DNA of 64,000 nucleotides from Ectobacillus polymachus (GCF_048159605.1 NZ_JBLREB010000002.1:496001-560000), one strand, 5' to 3'; positions 1 through 9,171 are shown, counted from the stretch's first letter. The notes: generated from the sequence alone by a model not told the origin. A program made the numbers and translations.

Positions 1-116
1 TTGGTATTTATATTGGCAACGGTCAAATGGTTCATGCAGGAGATTCAGGAGTTCAAGTTTCAAGTATAAATAGCGGATGGGTCCATGATCATGAGTTGGG
101 ATACGGTAGACCTTAA
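1..116 (+). CDS. NlpC/P60 cell-wall endopeptidase, C-terminal end only
   Basis: Frame 3 reads through the left edge and ends GIYIGNGQMVHAGDSG...GYGRP followed by TAA at 114-116, 37 codons in all. IYIGNGQMVHA is the strand carrying the second catalytic His of NlpC/P60 papain-like peptidases, which cut the D-Glu to diamino-acid bond of peptidoglycan stems. The start, signal peptide, any SH3 or LysM domains and the catalytic Cys lie outside the window. An NlpC/P60 gene next to comFA is familiar from the B. cereus side of the genus (recalled). Confidence 0.75.
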   Translation, partial: GIYIGNGQMVHAGDSGVQVSSINSGWVHDHELGYGRP

Positions 117-152
117 AATTTAATCTTTCACCTTTTAAAAATTTGAGACAAA

Positions 153-193
153 GTCGATAGCTTACGATTTTCTAAGTAAGTTATCGGCTTTTT
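153..193 (+). terminator. Rho-independent terminator after the NlpC/P60 gene
   Basis: GTCGATAGCTTA (153-164) pairs, with G-U wobbles, with TAAGTTATCGGC (177-188), followed by TTTTT. Confidence 0.8.
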
Positions 194-251
194 ATGCATT
201 TTACGGCAAATTTTGCAGGAGATATACTGGGGTAAAAAAGGGGTGATTACT

Positions 252-1619
252 ATGAAGAACCACGAGATTTCGCTCCAGCTTGCAGGGAGGCGATTGCTGC
301 TGACAGAGCTGCCTGTTTCTGAGGAAATGATTGAGACAAATGCCCCGCAATTACGGATTGAACCAGCACTTCGTCGTCAAGGTAAGGCATATGAGTGCAT
401 TCGCTGTGGTAACAGGTCAGCTCATTTGTTTGCTTCTACTCCGTGTGTACGCTGCGGGAAACATTGCATGTACTGCCGAAACTGTGTAGGTATGGGAAGA
501 ATGTGCGAGTGTTCGAAGCTAGTAAGCTGGTCTGGATCGATTGTGAGACACACGTATTCGTCTTCCTTGCTTAATTGGGAAGGAACACTCTCAGAGGGGC
601 AAGCTCTCGCCTCTACCGCAGTGATAGATGCAATTGCAAGAAAGGAAAATCATCTTATCTGGGCTGTATGCGGTGCAGGAAAAACGGAAGTACTGTTTGC
701 TGGTATTGATGCTGCCCTGCAGCGAGGAGACCGCGTCTGCATCGCTACTCCTCGAACCGATGTTGTACTCGAACTCGCTCCTCGTCTGAAAAAGGTATTT
801 CCGTCCATTTCGGTTCTAGCATTATATGGAGGAAGTCACGATCTTGGAAAATCATCTCCCCTTATTATTTCTACTACTCATCAGCTTCTTCGTTATTACC
901 GCGCCTTTGATACGATCATCCTTGACGAGGTGGATGCATTTCCTTATTCTGTTGATTGCTCTCTTCAGTATGCGGTGATGCAGGCAAAGACGGAGAATGG
1001 TTCCCTTATTTATTTAACGGCAACGCCCAGTGCAGCAATGAAAAAGAAGGTTCAAGCAGGTAAGCTAAAGGCTACTATGATCCCGGCGCGCTATCACCAA
1101 TATCCTTTGCCTGTACCAATATTTTCTTGGTGTGGAAATTGGCGCAGTAAGATAAAACGAAACAAGCTTCCTTCTATCATATGGGACTGGATTGTTTCTC
1201 ACCTCCGTGCCTCGCGTCCTGTGTTTCTTTTTATACCTCGCATTTCCTATATTGCTCCTCTCACCAGCGCATTGAAGACGCTGGATGCACGTATTACAGG
1301 TGTTCATGCAGAGGATCGTGATCGTAAGGAGAAAGTAGCATCCTTTCGCAATGGTGACATTCCGCTTCTTGTTACCTCTACTATTTTAGAAAGAGGTGTT
1401 ACGGTTCGAAATCTGCAAGTGGCGGTCTTAGGGGCAGAGGAGGACGTTTTTACAGAATCTGCACTTGTTCAAATTGCCGGCAGAGTCGGGCGTAATCGTG
1501 ATTTTCCCTCAGGGGATGTCATCTTCTTTCACTTCGGAAAAACGGAAGCAATGGTGGATGCTAGAATGCACATCGTTAAGATGAATAAACGAGCAAAGAA
1601 GATGGGATGGACAATATGA
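252..1619 (+). CDS. comFA: ComFA, ATP-dependent DNA-uptake translocase/helicase
   Basis: A cytoplasmic superfamily 2 DNA translocase that helps draw transforming DNA through the ComEC channel (family knowledge). An N-terminal four-cysteine zinc module (CIRCG, CVRCG, CMYC, CRNC) is followed by a Walker A GAGKTE, a DEVD box, a TAT motif III (YLTATPS) and a C-terminal helicase motif VI-like QIAGRVGR. I chose the ATG at 252 because AAAAGGGGTGA precedes it; an upstream in-frame TTG at 213 has no good site. The 455 residues are normal for ComFA. comFC overlaps the 3' end by 13 bases, so the two are translationally coupled; comFB is absent between them. Confidence 0.95.
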   Translation: MKNHEISLQLAGRRLLLTELPVSEEMIETNAPQLRIEPALRRQGKAYECIRCGNRSAHLFASTPCVRCGKHCMYCRNCVGMGRMCECSKLVSWSGSIVRHTYSSSLLNWEGTLSEGQALASTAVIDAIARKENHLIWAVCGAGKTEVLFAGIDAALQRGDRVCIATPRTDVVLELAPRLKKVFPSISVLALYGGSHDLGKSSPLIISTTHQLLRYYRAFDTIILDEVDAFPYSVDCSLQYAVMQAKTENGSLIYLTATPSAAMKKKVQAGKLKATMIPARYHQYPLPVPIFSWCGNWRSKIKRNKLPSIIWDWIVSHLRASRPVFLFIPRISYIAPLTSALKTLDARITGVHAEDRDRKEKVASFRNGDIPLLVTSTILERGVTVRNLQVAVLGAEEDVFTESALVQIAGRVGRNRDFPSGDVIFFHFGKTEAMVDARMHIVKMNKRAKKMGWTI

Positions 1620-2329
1620 TGCATTGCCTCATTTGTCATTGCCAACTTTCAACTGGTGATAGCTGGTTTTCTTTTTTCTTTCCTAAGCTGCAGTCGCTAT
1701 TATGTGAAGAATGCAGCGGGAAATTGGAACCGATTCAAGGAGAGGTCTGTATGCAGTGTGGCCGGCCGATGGCAGGATTACCACATGCTTATAAGCTTGG
1801 CGACCAATGTTTGGATTGCAGCAAATGGCAGGAGAACGGTGAGGTGCTAGATTGCAATTGCTCGGTATATGTATACAATGATTTCATGAAGGAGATCATG
1901 ACCTTATTTAAATTCCGCGGTGATGTAGCACTCGCTAAAGCCTTTGCGTCCCCTTTGAAAGCAATCTTTTCACGTCAATTCTCCTCCTGCGCGGTTGTCC
2001 CTATTCCGCTAAGTCAAGACCGACTCGTAGAGCGAGGATTTAATCAAGCCGAGGTGTTAGCTTCTTTACTTGGTGTGAAGATATATGAAGATGCTCTCAA
2101 ACGAACCCATGCTAAGAAGCAAAGTAAGAAATCAAGGCGGGAGCGTATGATGTCAGAATCTCCGTTTGAAATTTTGGCCCTCCCTTCCCAGCGTATTCTC
2201 CTTATTGATGATATATATACAACGGGTACGACTGTACGGCAAGCTGCTGCGCTTTTTCGGCAAAAGGGAGCGACCTTTGTAGCTTCGCTTACGTTGGTAC
2301 GGTCGGTTGGAGATATGTCGAAACATTAA
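1607..2329 (+). CDS. comFC: ComFC, competence-associated phosphoribosyltransferase
   Basis: 240 residues. An N-terminal zinc ribbon (CLIC, CEEC, CMQCG, CLDC) precedes a type I phosphoribosyltransferase domain with the PRPP loop LLIDDIYTTGTT near residue 200. ComFC/GntX proteins are needed for efficient DNA uptake and interact with ComFA; the substrate is unknown. The gene overlaps comFA, and ATG codons at 1607, 1616 and 1619 are all in frame, so the exact start is open. GGGATGG could serve as a weak ribosome site for the later ones. Confidence 0.93.
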   Translation: MDNMMHCLICHCQLSTGDSWFSFFFPKLQSLLCEECSGKLEPIQGEVCMQCGRPMAGLPHAYKLGDQCLDCSKWQENGEVLDCNCSVYVYNDFMKEIMTLFKFRGDVALAKAFASPLKAIFSRQFSSCAVVPIPLSQDRLVERGFNQAEVLASLLGVKIYEDALKRTHAKKQSKKSRRERMMSESPFEILALPSQRILLIDDIYTTGTTVRQAAALFRQKGATFVASLTLVRSVGDMSKH

Positions 2330-2351
2330 TAAAAAAGACGACAAATCTTCT

Positions 2352-2381
2352 TTGACTTTTTCTATTTTTATCCGTTATATT
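2352..2381 (+). promoter_or_regulatory. Sigma-A-type promoter for the cold shock gene
   Basis: TTGACT (2352-2357), a 17-base spacer and TTATAT (2375-2380; TATATT one base on). This leaves a leader of about 40 bases before the ATG at 2429. Pattern match only. Confidence 0.55.
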
Positions 2382-2428
2382 CAGATTATGGGCATACCAT
2401 AAGTTTATGATTGAAGGGAATGGAATGA

Positions 2429-2626
2429 ATGGAAGGAAAAGTAAAATGGTTTAATGCTGAAAAAGGCTTTGGTTTCATTGAACGTGAAGATGGAGATGAC
2501 GTGTTTGTTCACTTTTCAGCGATACAACAAGACGGCTACAAATCATTAGAAGAAGGACAAGCTGTTAAATTTGAAATCGTAGAAGGCACTCGCGGACCAC
2601 AGGCTGCTAACGTAACAAAGCTATAA
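2429..2626 (+). CDS. csp: Cold shock protein, CspB/C/D family
   Basis: A 65-residue single OB-fold RNA/DNA chaperone. It carries RNP1 (KGFGFI) and RNP2 (VFVHF), the start MEGKVKWFN and the end GPQAANVTKL typical of Bacillus Csp proteins. These bind single-stranded RNA, prevent secondary structure and assist translation after cold shock or in stationary phase. It is monocistronic, with its own promoter and a strong terminator. The gene sits between comFC and hpf, where B. subtilis has flagellar genes. Which Csp paralogue it is cannot be settled from the sequence alone. Confidence 0.95.
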   Translation: MEGKVKWFNAEKGFGFIEREDGDDVFVHFSAIQQDGYKSLEEGQAVKFEIVEGTRGPQAANVTKL

Positions 2627-2675
2627 TTTACGATTCGTTCGGATCGCTTCTTATATAGCAAGTAAATAATCATAG

Positions 2676-2702
2676 CCCCTGACTTATGTCAGGGGTTTTT
2701 TA
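2676..2702 (+). terminator. Terminator of the cold shock gene
   Basis: CCCCTGAC-ttat-GTCAGGGG, a perfect 8-bp stem, followed by TTTTTT. Confidence 0.95.
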
Positions 2703-2847
2703 AAATGGAAAGCTGTAACAAAGTATTCATATCTAGGTAATGTTTTTAAGGTGAATCTAGTGTAAACTAAGTCTATAAAGAAAGCGATTTCTTTCTACAA
2801 AATCCGATAAAAAAATTTAAAAATTTTCATTTTTTTCGTCGATTTCG

Positions 2848-2877
2848 GAAGGAAACTGCATTCTTTGTGCAGAATAT
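2848..2877 (+). promoter_or_regulatory. Possible sigma-H-like promoter of hpf
   Basis: GAAGGAAA with core AGGA at 2850-2853 lies 18 bases before GAAT at 2872-2875. The sigma-H consensus is RNAGGAWWW, 11-12 bases, RNGAAT, so the spacing here is one base long. The B. subtilis orthologue yvyD is controlled by sigma-H and sigma-B, which supports the idea. I found no convincing sigma-B site. Confidence 0.35.
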
Positions 2878-2909
2878 ATGGTACATAGTTTTGAAAGGAG
2901 GAATTCACT

Positions 2910-3452
2910 ATGAGATTTAGTATTCGTGGTGAAAATATTGAAGTAACTCCAGCTCTAAAGGAATATGTTGAAAAGAAACTAGGTAAGCTAGAACGTTACT
3001 TTGATACAATTCCAGAAATAAAAGTGAATTTGCGAGTTTATTCTGATAAGCAACGCGTGGAAGTAACCATTCCATTTCCTGATTTAATGCTTCGCGCAGA
3101 AGAAACTCATAATGATATGTATGCTTCCATTGATTTAGTAGTAGATAAATTAGAAAGACAAATTCGTAAGCACAAAACGAAAGTAAATCGTAAACTTCGT
3201 GAAAAAGCTGCTGCTTTTACAGCTACAGCTGCTGCTCCTGCTATGACTCATGCGGCAGATGAGATTGAAGATGACATCGAACTTGTACGCACAAAGCGTT
3301 TTGATTTAAAACCAATGGATACCGAAGAAGCCATTCTACAAATGAACATGCTTGGTCATAACTTCTTCGTATTCACGAACGCTGATACAAACGAAACAAA
3401 CGTTGTGTATACACGCCGTGATGGTAAGTATGGCTTAATTGAAACGAAATAA
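2910..3452 (+). CDS. hpf: Long-form ribosome hibernation promoting factor
   Basis: 180 residues, preceded by AAAGGAGG. Residues 1-100 are the S30AE/YfiA domain that lies across the tRNA and mRNA sites of the 30S subunit. After an Ala/Thr-rich linker, residues 125-180 form the C-terminal domain of long HPF, starting at VRTKRFDLKPMD and including the HNFFVF strand. That domain dimerises to join two 70S ribosomes into 100S particles in stationary phase. It stands alone, with its own terminator and a long upstream region, as expected for a stress-induced gene. Confidence 0.96.
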   Translation: MRFSIRGENIEVTPALKEYVEKKLGKLERYFDTIPEIKVNLRVYSDKQRVEVTIPFPDLMLRAEETHNDMYASIDLVVDKLERQIRKHKTKVNRKLREKAAAFTATAAAPAMTHAADEIEDDIELVRTKRFDLKPMDTEEAILQMNMLGHNFFVFTNADTNETNVVYTRRDGKYGLIETK

Positions 3453-3467
3453 TAAACGAAGAAAGAA

Positions 3468-3503
3468 ACGGGCGTCCCAAAGAAAATGGGGCGCCCGTTT
3501 TTT
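3468..3503 (+). terminator. Terminator of hpf
   Basis: ACGGGCGTCCC and GGGGCGCCCGT form an 11-bp GC-rich stem (one G-U), then a run of T. Confidence 0.95.
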
Positions 3504-3514
3504 ATCCCGCTTTA

Positions 3515-3643
3515 ACGGGCAGTAAGACCCCCACTTCCAGGCTTAGTAATCGGAGAAGACTAAGTGGGGGACAACTGCCCGTAAAAGTCCGAATTGGGCG
3601 GGCTAACCCTAGGTGGGGGATGAGAGAAAACCCCCACCTAGGG
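3515..3643. repeat. Two-hairpin palindromic repeat element, copy 1 (longest)
   Basis: ACGGGCAGT (3515) pairs with ACTGCCCGT (3574), enclosing CCCCCACTT (3528) paired with AAGTGGGGG (3562). A linker containing AATTGGGCGGGCTAACCC follows, then a second hairpin CCCTAGGTGGGGG (3607-3619)/CCCCCACCTAGGG (3631-3643). The same layout and linker core recur at 47669-47760. It carries no ORF. It could be a small non-autonomous palindromic element (IS200/IS605-like or a bcr-type repeat) or a structured RNA. The rest of the 426-base gap holds the hpf terminator and a possible secA promoter. Confidence 0.75.
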
Positions 3644-3767
3644 AAGTTTCACTTTATAGAAATTAGAAAGGTTATTACAAAAACTTCTGGATAAAGTGGG
3701 AGTTTTTGTGTTTTCTAAGTCTCTCAAGATCAGATTTTTACCTAGATTGACGCAGACGGATGTATTG

Positions 3768-3797
3768 TTGTCATAGTTATAGCCTTAGTGTTACAAT
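3768..3797 (+). promoter_or_regulatory. Possible secA promoter
   Basis: TTGTCA (3768-3773), 18 bases, TACAAT (3792-3797), about 75 bases before the secA start. Pattern match only. Confidence 0.4.
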
Positions 3798-3878
3798 TAT
3801 AAATAAGTCTGTTCCAATATATGAATTCACTGTATCTTACGAGTTTCTATATATCTATACAAAGAGGAGCGTATCGCC

Positions 3879-6395
3879 ATGATTGGTATTTTAAAAAAGG
3901 TGTTTGATGGGAATCAACGCCAAATAAACCGTATGCAAAAGACGGTGGATCAGGTAGAAGCGTTAAGTGAGCAAATGGCTTCTTTAACGAATGAGCAACT
4001 GCAAGCGAAAACGCCTGAATTCAAAGAGCGCCTTGAAAAAGGAGAAACGTTAGACGATTTGCTTCCAGAAGCATTTGCGGTTGTACGTGAAGCAGCAACG
4101 CGCGTTCTTGGATTGCGTCCGTATCCGGTGCAAATTATGGGTGGTATTGCACTCCATGAGGGTAACATTTCAGAGATGAAAACAGGGGAAGGGAAAACAT
4201 TAACTTCCACGATGCCAGTTTACTTAAATGCATTAACGGGAAAAGGCGTCCATGTTGTAACGGTCAATGAATACTTGGCACAGCGTGATGCGAAGGAAAT
4301 GGGACAGCTTCATGAATTTCTTGGGCTAACCGTAGGCTTGAATTTAAATAGCATGACGCGTGAAGAAAAACAAGAAGCGTATGCAACAGATATTACGTAC
4401 AGCACGAACAATGAATTGGGCTTTGACTATTTACGTGACAATATGGTGCTATACAAGGAACAATGTGTGCAGCGCCCTCTTTTTTATGCCGTAATCGATG
4501 AAGTCGACAGTATTTTAGTCGATGAAGCCCGAACACCTCTGATTATTTCTGGACAAGCGAAAAAATCAGCTGATTTGTATAAGTTTGCAAATGCCTTTGT
4601 TCGCACGCTGCGAAATGAATCGGATTACACATTCGATGTGAAAACAAAGAATGTTATGCTAACGGAAGAAGGAATAAACAAGGCAGAAAAAGCATTTCAC
4701 ATAGATAATTTATTTGATTTAAAGCACGTGACTCTTTTACACCATGTCAACCAAGCATTGCGAGCTCATGTTGTTATGCATCTTGATATTGATTATGTCG
4801 TGCAAGAGGGCGAGATTGTAATCGTTGACCAATTTACCGGTCGTCTTATGAAAGGCCGTCGCTATAGCGAAGGGCTGCACCAAGCCATTGAAGCGAAGGA
4901 AGGCGTTGAAATTCAAAATGAAAGCATGACGCTGGCAACGATTACGTTCCAAAACTATTTCCGTATGTATGCAAAGCTATCTGGTATGACTGGTACTGCA
5001 AAAACGGAAGAAGAAGAATTTCGAAATATTTATAATATGAATGTTCTTGTCATTCCAACTAACCAACCGATTGCCCGTGATGATCGGCCGGATTTGATTT
5101 TCAAAACGATGGAAGGAAAGTTTAATGCTGTAGTAAATGACATTGTTGAACGCTATAATAACGGGCAGCCTGTTCTCGTTGGTACTGTAGCCATTGAAAC
5201 GTCAGAGCTTATTTCAAGAATGCTGATTCGCAAGGGCGTTAAGCATAATGTATTGAACGCCAAGAATCATGCTCGCGAAGCAGAAATCATTGCAGATGCT
5301 GGTCAGAAGGGTGCCGTTACGATTGCGACAAACATGGCTGGTCGTGGTACAGATATTAAGCTTGGCGAAGGAGTAACAGCCGTTGGCGGGTTAGCTGTTA
5401 TCGGTACGGAACGTCATGAAAGCAGACGGATTGATAACCAGCTCCGTGGACGTTCTGGTCGTCAAGGGGATCCAGGGATCACGCAGTTTTATCTTTCAAT
5501 GGAAGATGAATTAATGCGCCGCTTCGGTTCGGATAATATGAAATCGATGATGGATCGTCTTGGTATGGACGATACACAGCCAATTGAAAGCAAAATGGTC
5601 TCTCGCGCCGTAGAATCTGCACAAAAACGTGTAGAAGGTAATAACTATGACGCTCGTAAGCAATTGCTTCAATATGATGATGTTCTTCGTCAGCAACGTG
5701 AGGTTATTTACAAACAACGTCAAGATGTATTAGAAGCAGATAATCTACGCAGCATTATTGAAGGAATGATTCAAGGCTCTGTAACGCGTGCCGTAGCTGC
5801 TCATACGAATAATGAGCTAGAAGAAGATTGGAATATCAAAGAATTAATCGACTATTTAGCATCCTCCGTTTTAGAGGAACACGATGTAACGGAAGAAGAG
5901 CTGCGCCGTTTAGCACCAGAAGAAATGTCAGAGCTAATTTTGGCTAAAGTAAAAGAGCATTATGATGAGAAAGAAAAGCAGCTTCCAGATGAACAAATGC
6001 GTGAATTCGAGAAGGTAGTCGTGCTTCGCGTCGTAGATTCGAAATGGATGGAGCATATCGATGCAATGGAACGTCTGCGCGAAGGAATTCACCTCCGTGC
6101 ATATGGACAAATTGATCCGCTTCGTGAATATCAAATGGAAGGCTTCGCAATGTTTGAGGCAATGATTACTTCGATTGAGGAAGAGATTTCTCGTTACATT
6201 ATGAAGGCACAAATTGAAACCAATTTACAACGGGAAGAAGTTCTTCAAGGCGAGGCGGTACGTCCAGCAAATAGTGATGGGGACAATGAGCTTAAGCGTA
6301 AGCCGATTGTTAAGGGTGAACAAGTAGGCCGTAATGATCCATGTCCATGTGGAAGCGGCAAAAAGTATAAAAACTGTCATGGAGCTCTGCAATAA
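3879..6395 (+). CDS. secA: SecA, preprotein translocase ATPase
   Basis: 838 residues. The membrane-peripheral motor that pushes unfolded preproteins through SecYEG. Visible are Walker A GEGKTLTS near residue 105, the DEVD box (VIDEVDSILVDEARTPL), the NMAGRGTDIKLG and QLRGRSGRQGDPG helicase motifs, and the C-terminal zinc tail DPCPCGSGKKYKNCHG that binds SecB or ribosomes. The start at 3879 follows AAAGAGGAG at good spacing. Full length and intact; prfB follows, as in other bacilli. Confidence 0.98.
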   Translation: MIGILKKVFDGNQRQINRMQKTVDQVEALSEQMASLTNEQLQAKTPEFKERLEKGETLDDLLPEAFAVVREAATRVLGLRPYPVQIMGGIALHEGNISEMKTGEGKTLTSTMPVYLNALTGKGVHVVTVNEYLAQRDAKEMGQLHEFLGLTVGLNLNSMTREEKQEAYATDITYSTNNELGFDYLRDNMVLYKEQCVQRPLFYAVIDEVDSILVDEARTPLIISGQAKKSADLYKFANAFVRTLRNESDYTFDVKTKNVMLTEEGINKAEKAFHIDNLFDLKHVTLLHHVNQALRAHVVMHLDIDYVVQEGEIVIVDQFTGRLMKGRRYSEGLHQAIEAKEGVEIQNESMTLATITFQNYFRMYAKLSGMTGTAKTEEEEFRNIYNMNVLVIPTNQPIARDDRPDLIFKTMEGKFNAVVNDIVERYNNGQPVLVGTVAIETSELISRMLIRKGVKHNVLNAKNHAREAEIIADAGQKGAVTIATNMAGRGTDIKLGEGVTAVGGLAVIGTERHESRRIDNQLRGRSGRQGDPGITQFYLSMEDELMRRFGSDNMKSMMDRLGMDDTQPIESKMVSRAVESAQKRVEGNNYDARKQLLQYDDVLRQQREVIYKQRQDVLEADNLRSIIEGMIQGSVTRAVAAHTNNELEEDWNIKELIDYLASSVLEEHDVTEEELRRLAPEEMSELILAKVKEHYDEKEKQLPDEQMREFEKVVVLRVVDSKWMEHIDAMERLREGIHLRAYGQIDPLREYQMEGFAMFEAMITSIEEEISRYIMKAQIETNLQREEVLQGEAVRPANSDGDNELKRKPIVKGEQVGRNDPCPCGSGKKYKNCHGALQ

Positions 6396-6490
6396 CCATT
6401 TAGTAAAACAAACAAGCACTACCATGCACTCTCTTCGGCAAATAGGCGGAGAGAGTTTGCATTGTTTACATTAGAATAGGAGTGAAGACA

Positions 6491-7592
6491 ATGGAATTAA
6501 CGGAAATTAGACAAGAACTTGAAAAAACAGCTAAGCGTTTAGCGGACTTTAGGGGGTCTCTTTGACCTCGCTCATAAACAAGTTCGTATTACAGAGCTAG
6601 AAGAAACGATGGGAGATCCTACGTTCTGGGATGATCAAAACGCAGCGCAAACAATTATTAATGAATTAAATGAAATACGAGATATGGTTAATACGTATAC
6701 AGATTTAAGCGAAACCTATGAAAATCTTGAACTTACTTACGAGCTTGTAAAGGAAGAATACGACGAGGAATTGAAAGATGAGCTTGAAAAGGAAGTACAG
6801 GAATTAGTAGAGCAAATGAATACATTTGAGCTTCAACTGCTTTTGAACGGACCGTATGATAAAAATAATGCTATTCTGGAATTGCATCCAGGCGCAGGCG
6901 GAACCGAGTCTCAGGATTGGGGTTCCATGCTGCTTCGCATGTATACACGCTGGGCTGAGAAAAAAGGATTTAAAGTCGAAACGCTTGACTATCTTCCTGG
7001 AGATGAAGCAGGAATTAAAAGTGTAACATTGCTTATTAAAGGACACAATGCATACGGCTATTTACGAGCAGAAAAGGGAATTCACCGTCTCGTTCGGATT
7101 TCACCTTTCGATTCAGCAGGTCGTCGCCATACGTCCTTCGTTTCCTGTGAAGTGATGCCAGAAATGGATGGGGACATCGATATCGAGATTCGAACTGAAG
7201 ATTTGAAAGTAGATACGTACCGATCTTCTGGTGCCGGCGGACAGCACGTCAATACAACGGATTCAGCGATTCGTATTACCCACCTTCCAACCAATACGGT
7301 TGTAACGTGTCAAGCGGAACGTTCGCAAATTAAAAACCGTGAAAAAGCGATGAATATGCTAAAAGCAAAGCTTTATCAACTGAAATTAGAGGAACAACAG
7401 CAAGCACTAAATGAAATTCGCGGTGAACAGAAGGAAATCGGTTGGGGTAGCCAAATTCGCTCCTACGTCTTTCATCCTTATTCTATGGTTAAGGACCACC
7501 GGACCAATACAGAAACAGGAAATGTACAAGCGGTTATGGACGGTAGCATTGACCTCTTTATCGATGCTTATTTACGTTCTCGCATTTCCTAA
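6491..7592 (+). CDS. prfB: Peptide chain release factor 2, made by programmed +1 frameshift
   Basis: ATG at 6491 follows AGGAGTG. The zero frame stops at UGA 6563-6565 after 24 codons; a +1 shift at CUU-UGA continues from GAC (6564) to 7592, giving about 366 residues, the normal RF2 length. The second frame has the SPF stop-recognition motif (RISPFDSAGR) and the GGQ catalytic loop (SGAGGQHVN). RF2 reads UGA and UAA and releases the finished peptide. The gene is intact, not broken. Confidence 0.98.
6551..6565 (+). promoter_or_regulatory. RF2 programmed frameshift site
   Basis: A Shine-Dalgarno-like AGGGGG (6551-6556) lies just before CTT TGA C (6560-6566). This is the classical autoregulatory arrangement: when RF2 is scarce, ribosomes pause at UGA, slip +1 and make more RF2. 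Confidence 0.96.
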
Positions 7593-7675
7593 AAAAAAGA
7601 AGCCGAAAATCGGCTTACCATACACATGGCGGCAGGAAAGAGGAAATGATTCCGCCAGCTACAGAAAAAAAGGGG

Positions 7676-7710
7676 AGAGAAGCTTTAGTTTGTATGCTTC
7701 TCTTTTTTTG
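7676..7710 (+). terminator. Terminator of the secA-prfB region
   Basis: AGAGAAGC (7676-7683) pairs with GCTTCTCT (7696-7703), then seven T. A smaller hairpin AAGCCGA-aaa-TCGGCTT lies directly after the prfB stop. Confidence 0.9.
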
Positions 7711-7866
7711 TAGGAGACGGTCTTATCTTATCGAATGATGTATGAACCGTAAAAACAAGAAAATAGCAAAATATTGAGAACAAATTTTGACAGCTGCTCT
7801 AGAAACCATAGGAATCGTAAAAATTAAAAACAATTTTACTCAAAAATAATTATACTAGGAGGAACC

Positions 7867-8733
7867 ATGGAAGCTCAGCATATCGTAAAACAATCAGACT
7901 CCATTTCGCATGGAATTATCGAATACGTATACATCCTCATCGGCTCCGCTTTGATCGCCTTAGCATTTAACCTATTTTTATTACCGAATCATATTGCATC
8001 TGGAGGTGTGAGTGGTATTAGCACCATTTTAAAGTCCACACTCGGATGGGAGCCGGCCTACGTGCAATGGGCATGTAACATCCCGCTTTTTATCGCAGGT
8101 GTACTCCTACTCGGAAAGCAGTTCGGCGTGAAGACATTAGTTGGAACGATTTTTCTTCCACTTGTCGTATTTGCATCGAAGGACTTAGAGCCTGCTACTC
8201 ACAATCAGCTTCTTGGGGCCCTCTTTGGCGGAATAGGTGTCGGCCTAGGCCTTGGCATTGTCTTTCGCGGAAAGGCCTCTACAGGAGGGACTGATCTAGC
8301 AGCCCAAATTATTCATAAATATACTGGACTTACGCTCGGAATGTGCGTAGCAATCATCGATGGAATGATTGTCATCACGTCAGCCATTGTGTTTAACCTA
8401 GAAAGCGGCATGTATGCACTTATCGGCTTATACATCACAAGCAAGACCATTGACCTCGTGCAAGTAGGAATGGGCCGATCTAAAATGGCTATCATCATAA
8501 CCAATGAAGAAGAAAGAGTACGACAAGTGATTCTGCAGCAGGTAGACCGCGGCGTAACGAGAATACCCGGATTTGGCGGCTATACAAATGATGAGCGCCA
8601 CGTTCTTATGTGTGTCGTGCAGCAGACGGAATTTATCAAGCTGAAAGAATTGGTGAAGCAGGTCGATCCATCAGCCTTCGTCATCGTAACTGACGCCTCC
8701 GAGGTATTAGGACAAGGATTCAAACCGGCATGA
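7867..8733 (+). CDS. yvjA: YitT/YvjA-family membrane protein (DUF2179)
   Basis: 288 residues, with TAGGAGGA before the ATG. About five hydrophobic segments span residues 20-190, including a glycine-rich segment (LFGGIGVGLGLGIVFRGKASTGGTD). A soluble C-terminal DUF2179 domain follows, with GVTRIPGFGGYTND. The substrate of the family is unknown. Its position between prfB and cccB matches yvjA of B. subtilis, which is the reason for the symbol. Confidence 0.85.
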   Translation: MEAQHIVKQSDSISHGIIEYVYILIGSALIALAFNLFLLPNHIASGGVSGISTILKSTLGWEPAYVQWACNIPLFIAGVLLLGKQFGVKTLVGTIFLPLVVFASKDLEPATHNQLLGALFGGIGVGLGLGIVFRGKASTGGTDLAAQIIHKYTGLTLGMCVAIIDGMIVITSAIVFNLESGMYALIGLYITSKTIDLVQVGMGRSKMAIIITNEEERVRQVILQQVDRGVTRIPGFGGYTNDERHVLMCVVQQTEFIKLKELVKQVDPSAFVIVTDASEVLGQGFKPA

Positions 8734-8824
8734 AAAGGTTTAAATCCTTTAAACGAGAAAATCTTCCAGTTATAATATATTAATAGATACAGCTTGTTTA
8801 CCTTACCCAAGAAGGAGGATACAC

Positions 8825-9157
8825 ATGAAGAGAAAACTTCTGATTGGTATGACTGGAATGGCTCTTATTGCAGGATTAAGTGCGTGTGGAACGAAGGAAG
8901 AGAGCCAGTCATCGAATTCAACAAAACAACCTGCTAGCACGGACAGTGCTGAAGCAATCTACCAGCAAAGCTGTGCAAGCTGTCACGGAACAAACCAAGA
9001 AGGAAGACGAGGACCTAATTTGCAAAAGGTGGGCGATGAATTTAGCCAAGCACAAATCGAAAAGATTATTGCAAATGGACGCGGTCCAATGCCAGCCGGC
9101 CTTATACCTAAAGAAGATGCTACGAAAGTAGCAGAATGGCTTTCTCAGAAAAAATAA
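8825..9157 (+). CDS. cccB: Cytochrome c551, membrane lipoprotein
   Basis: 110 residues. A lipoprotein signal (MKRKLLIG... with lipobox LSAC) puts the diacylglyceryl Cys near residue 21, anchoring the protein outside the membrane. The single haem c site CASCHG lies near residue 55 and a likely axial Met in GPMPAGL near residue 90. This small monohaem cytochrome carries electrons among respiratory complexes. Strong AAGGAGG site, own terminator, and the conserved place upstream of ftsE. Confidence 0.95.
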   Translation: MKRKLLIGMTGMALIAGLSACGTKEESQSSNSTKQPASTDSAEAIYQQSCASCHGTNQEGRRGPNLQKVGDEFSQAQIEKIIANGRGPMPAGLIPKEDATKVAEWLSQKK

Positions 9158-9171
9158 AGGCAGCACCTTTT

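Noticed and set aside
6609..7592. prfB as a truncated or broken gene starting at ATG 6609
   Set aside because: The upstream 24 codons and +1 slippery site are the normal RF2 arrangement.
7411..7713. Open frame of 100 codons overlapping the prfB end
   Set aside because: It lies mostly inside prfB in another frame, has no ribosome site and no family features, and ends in the terminator.
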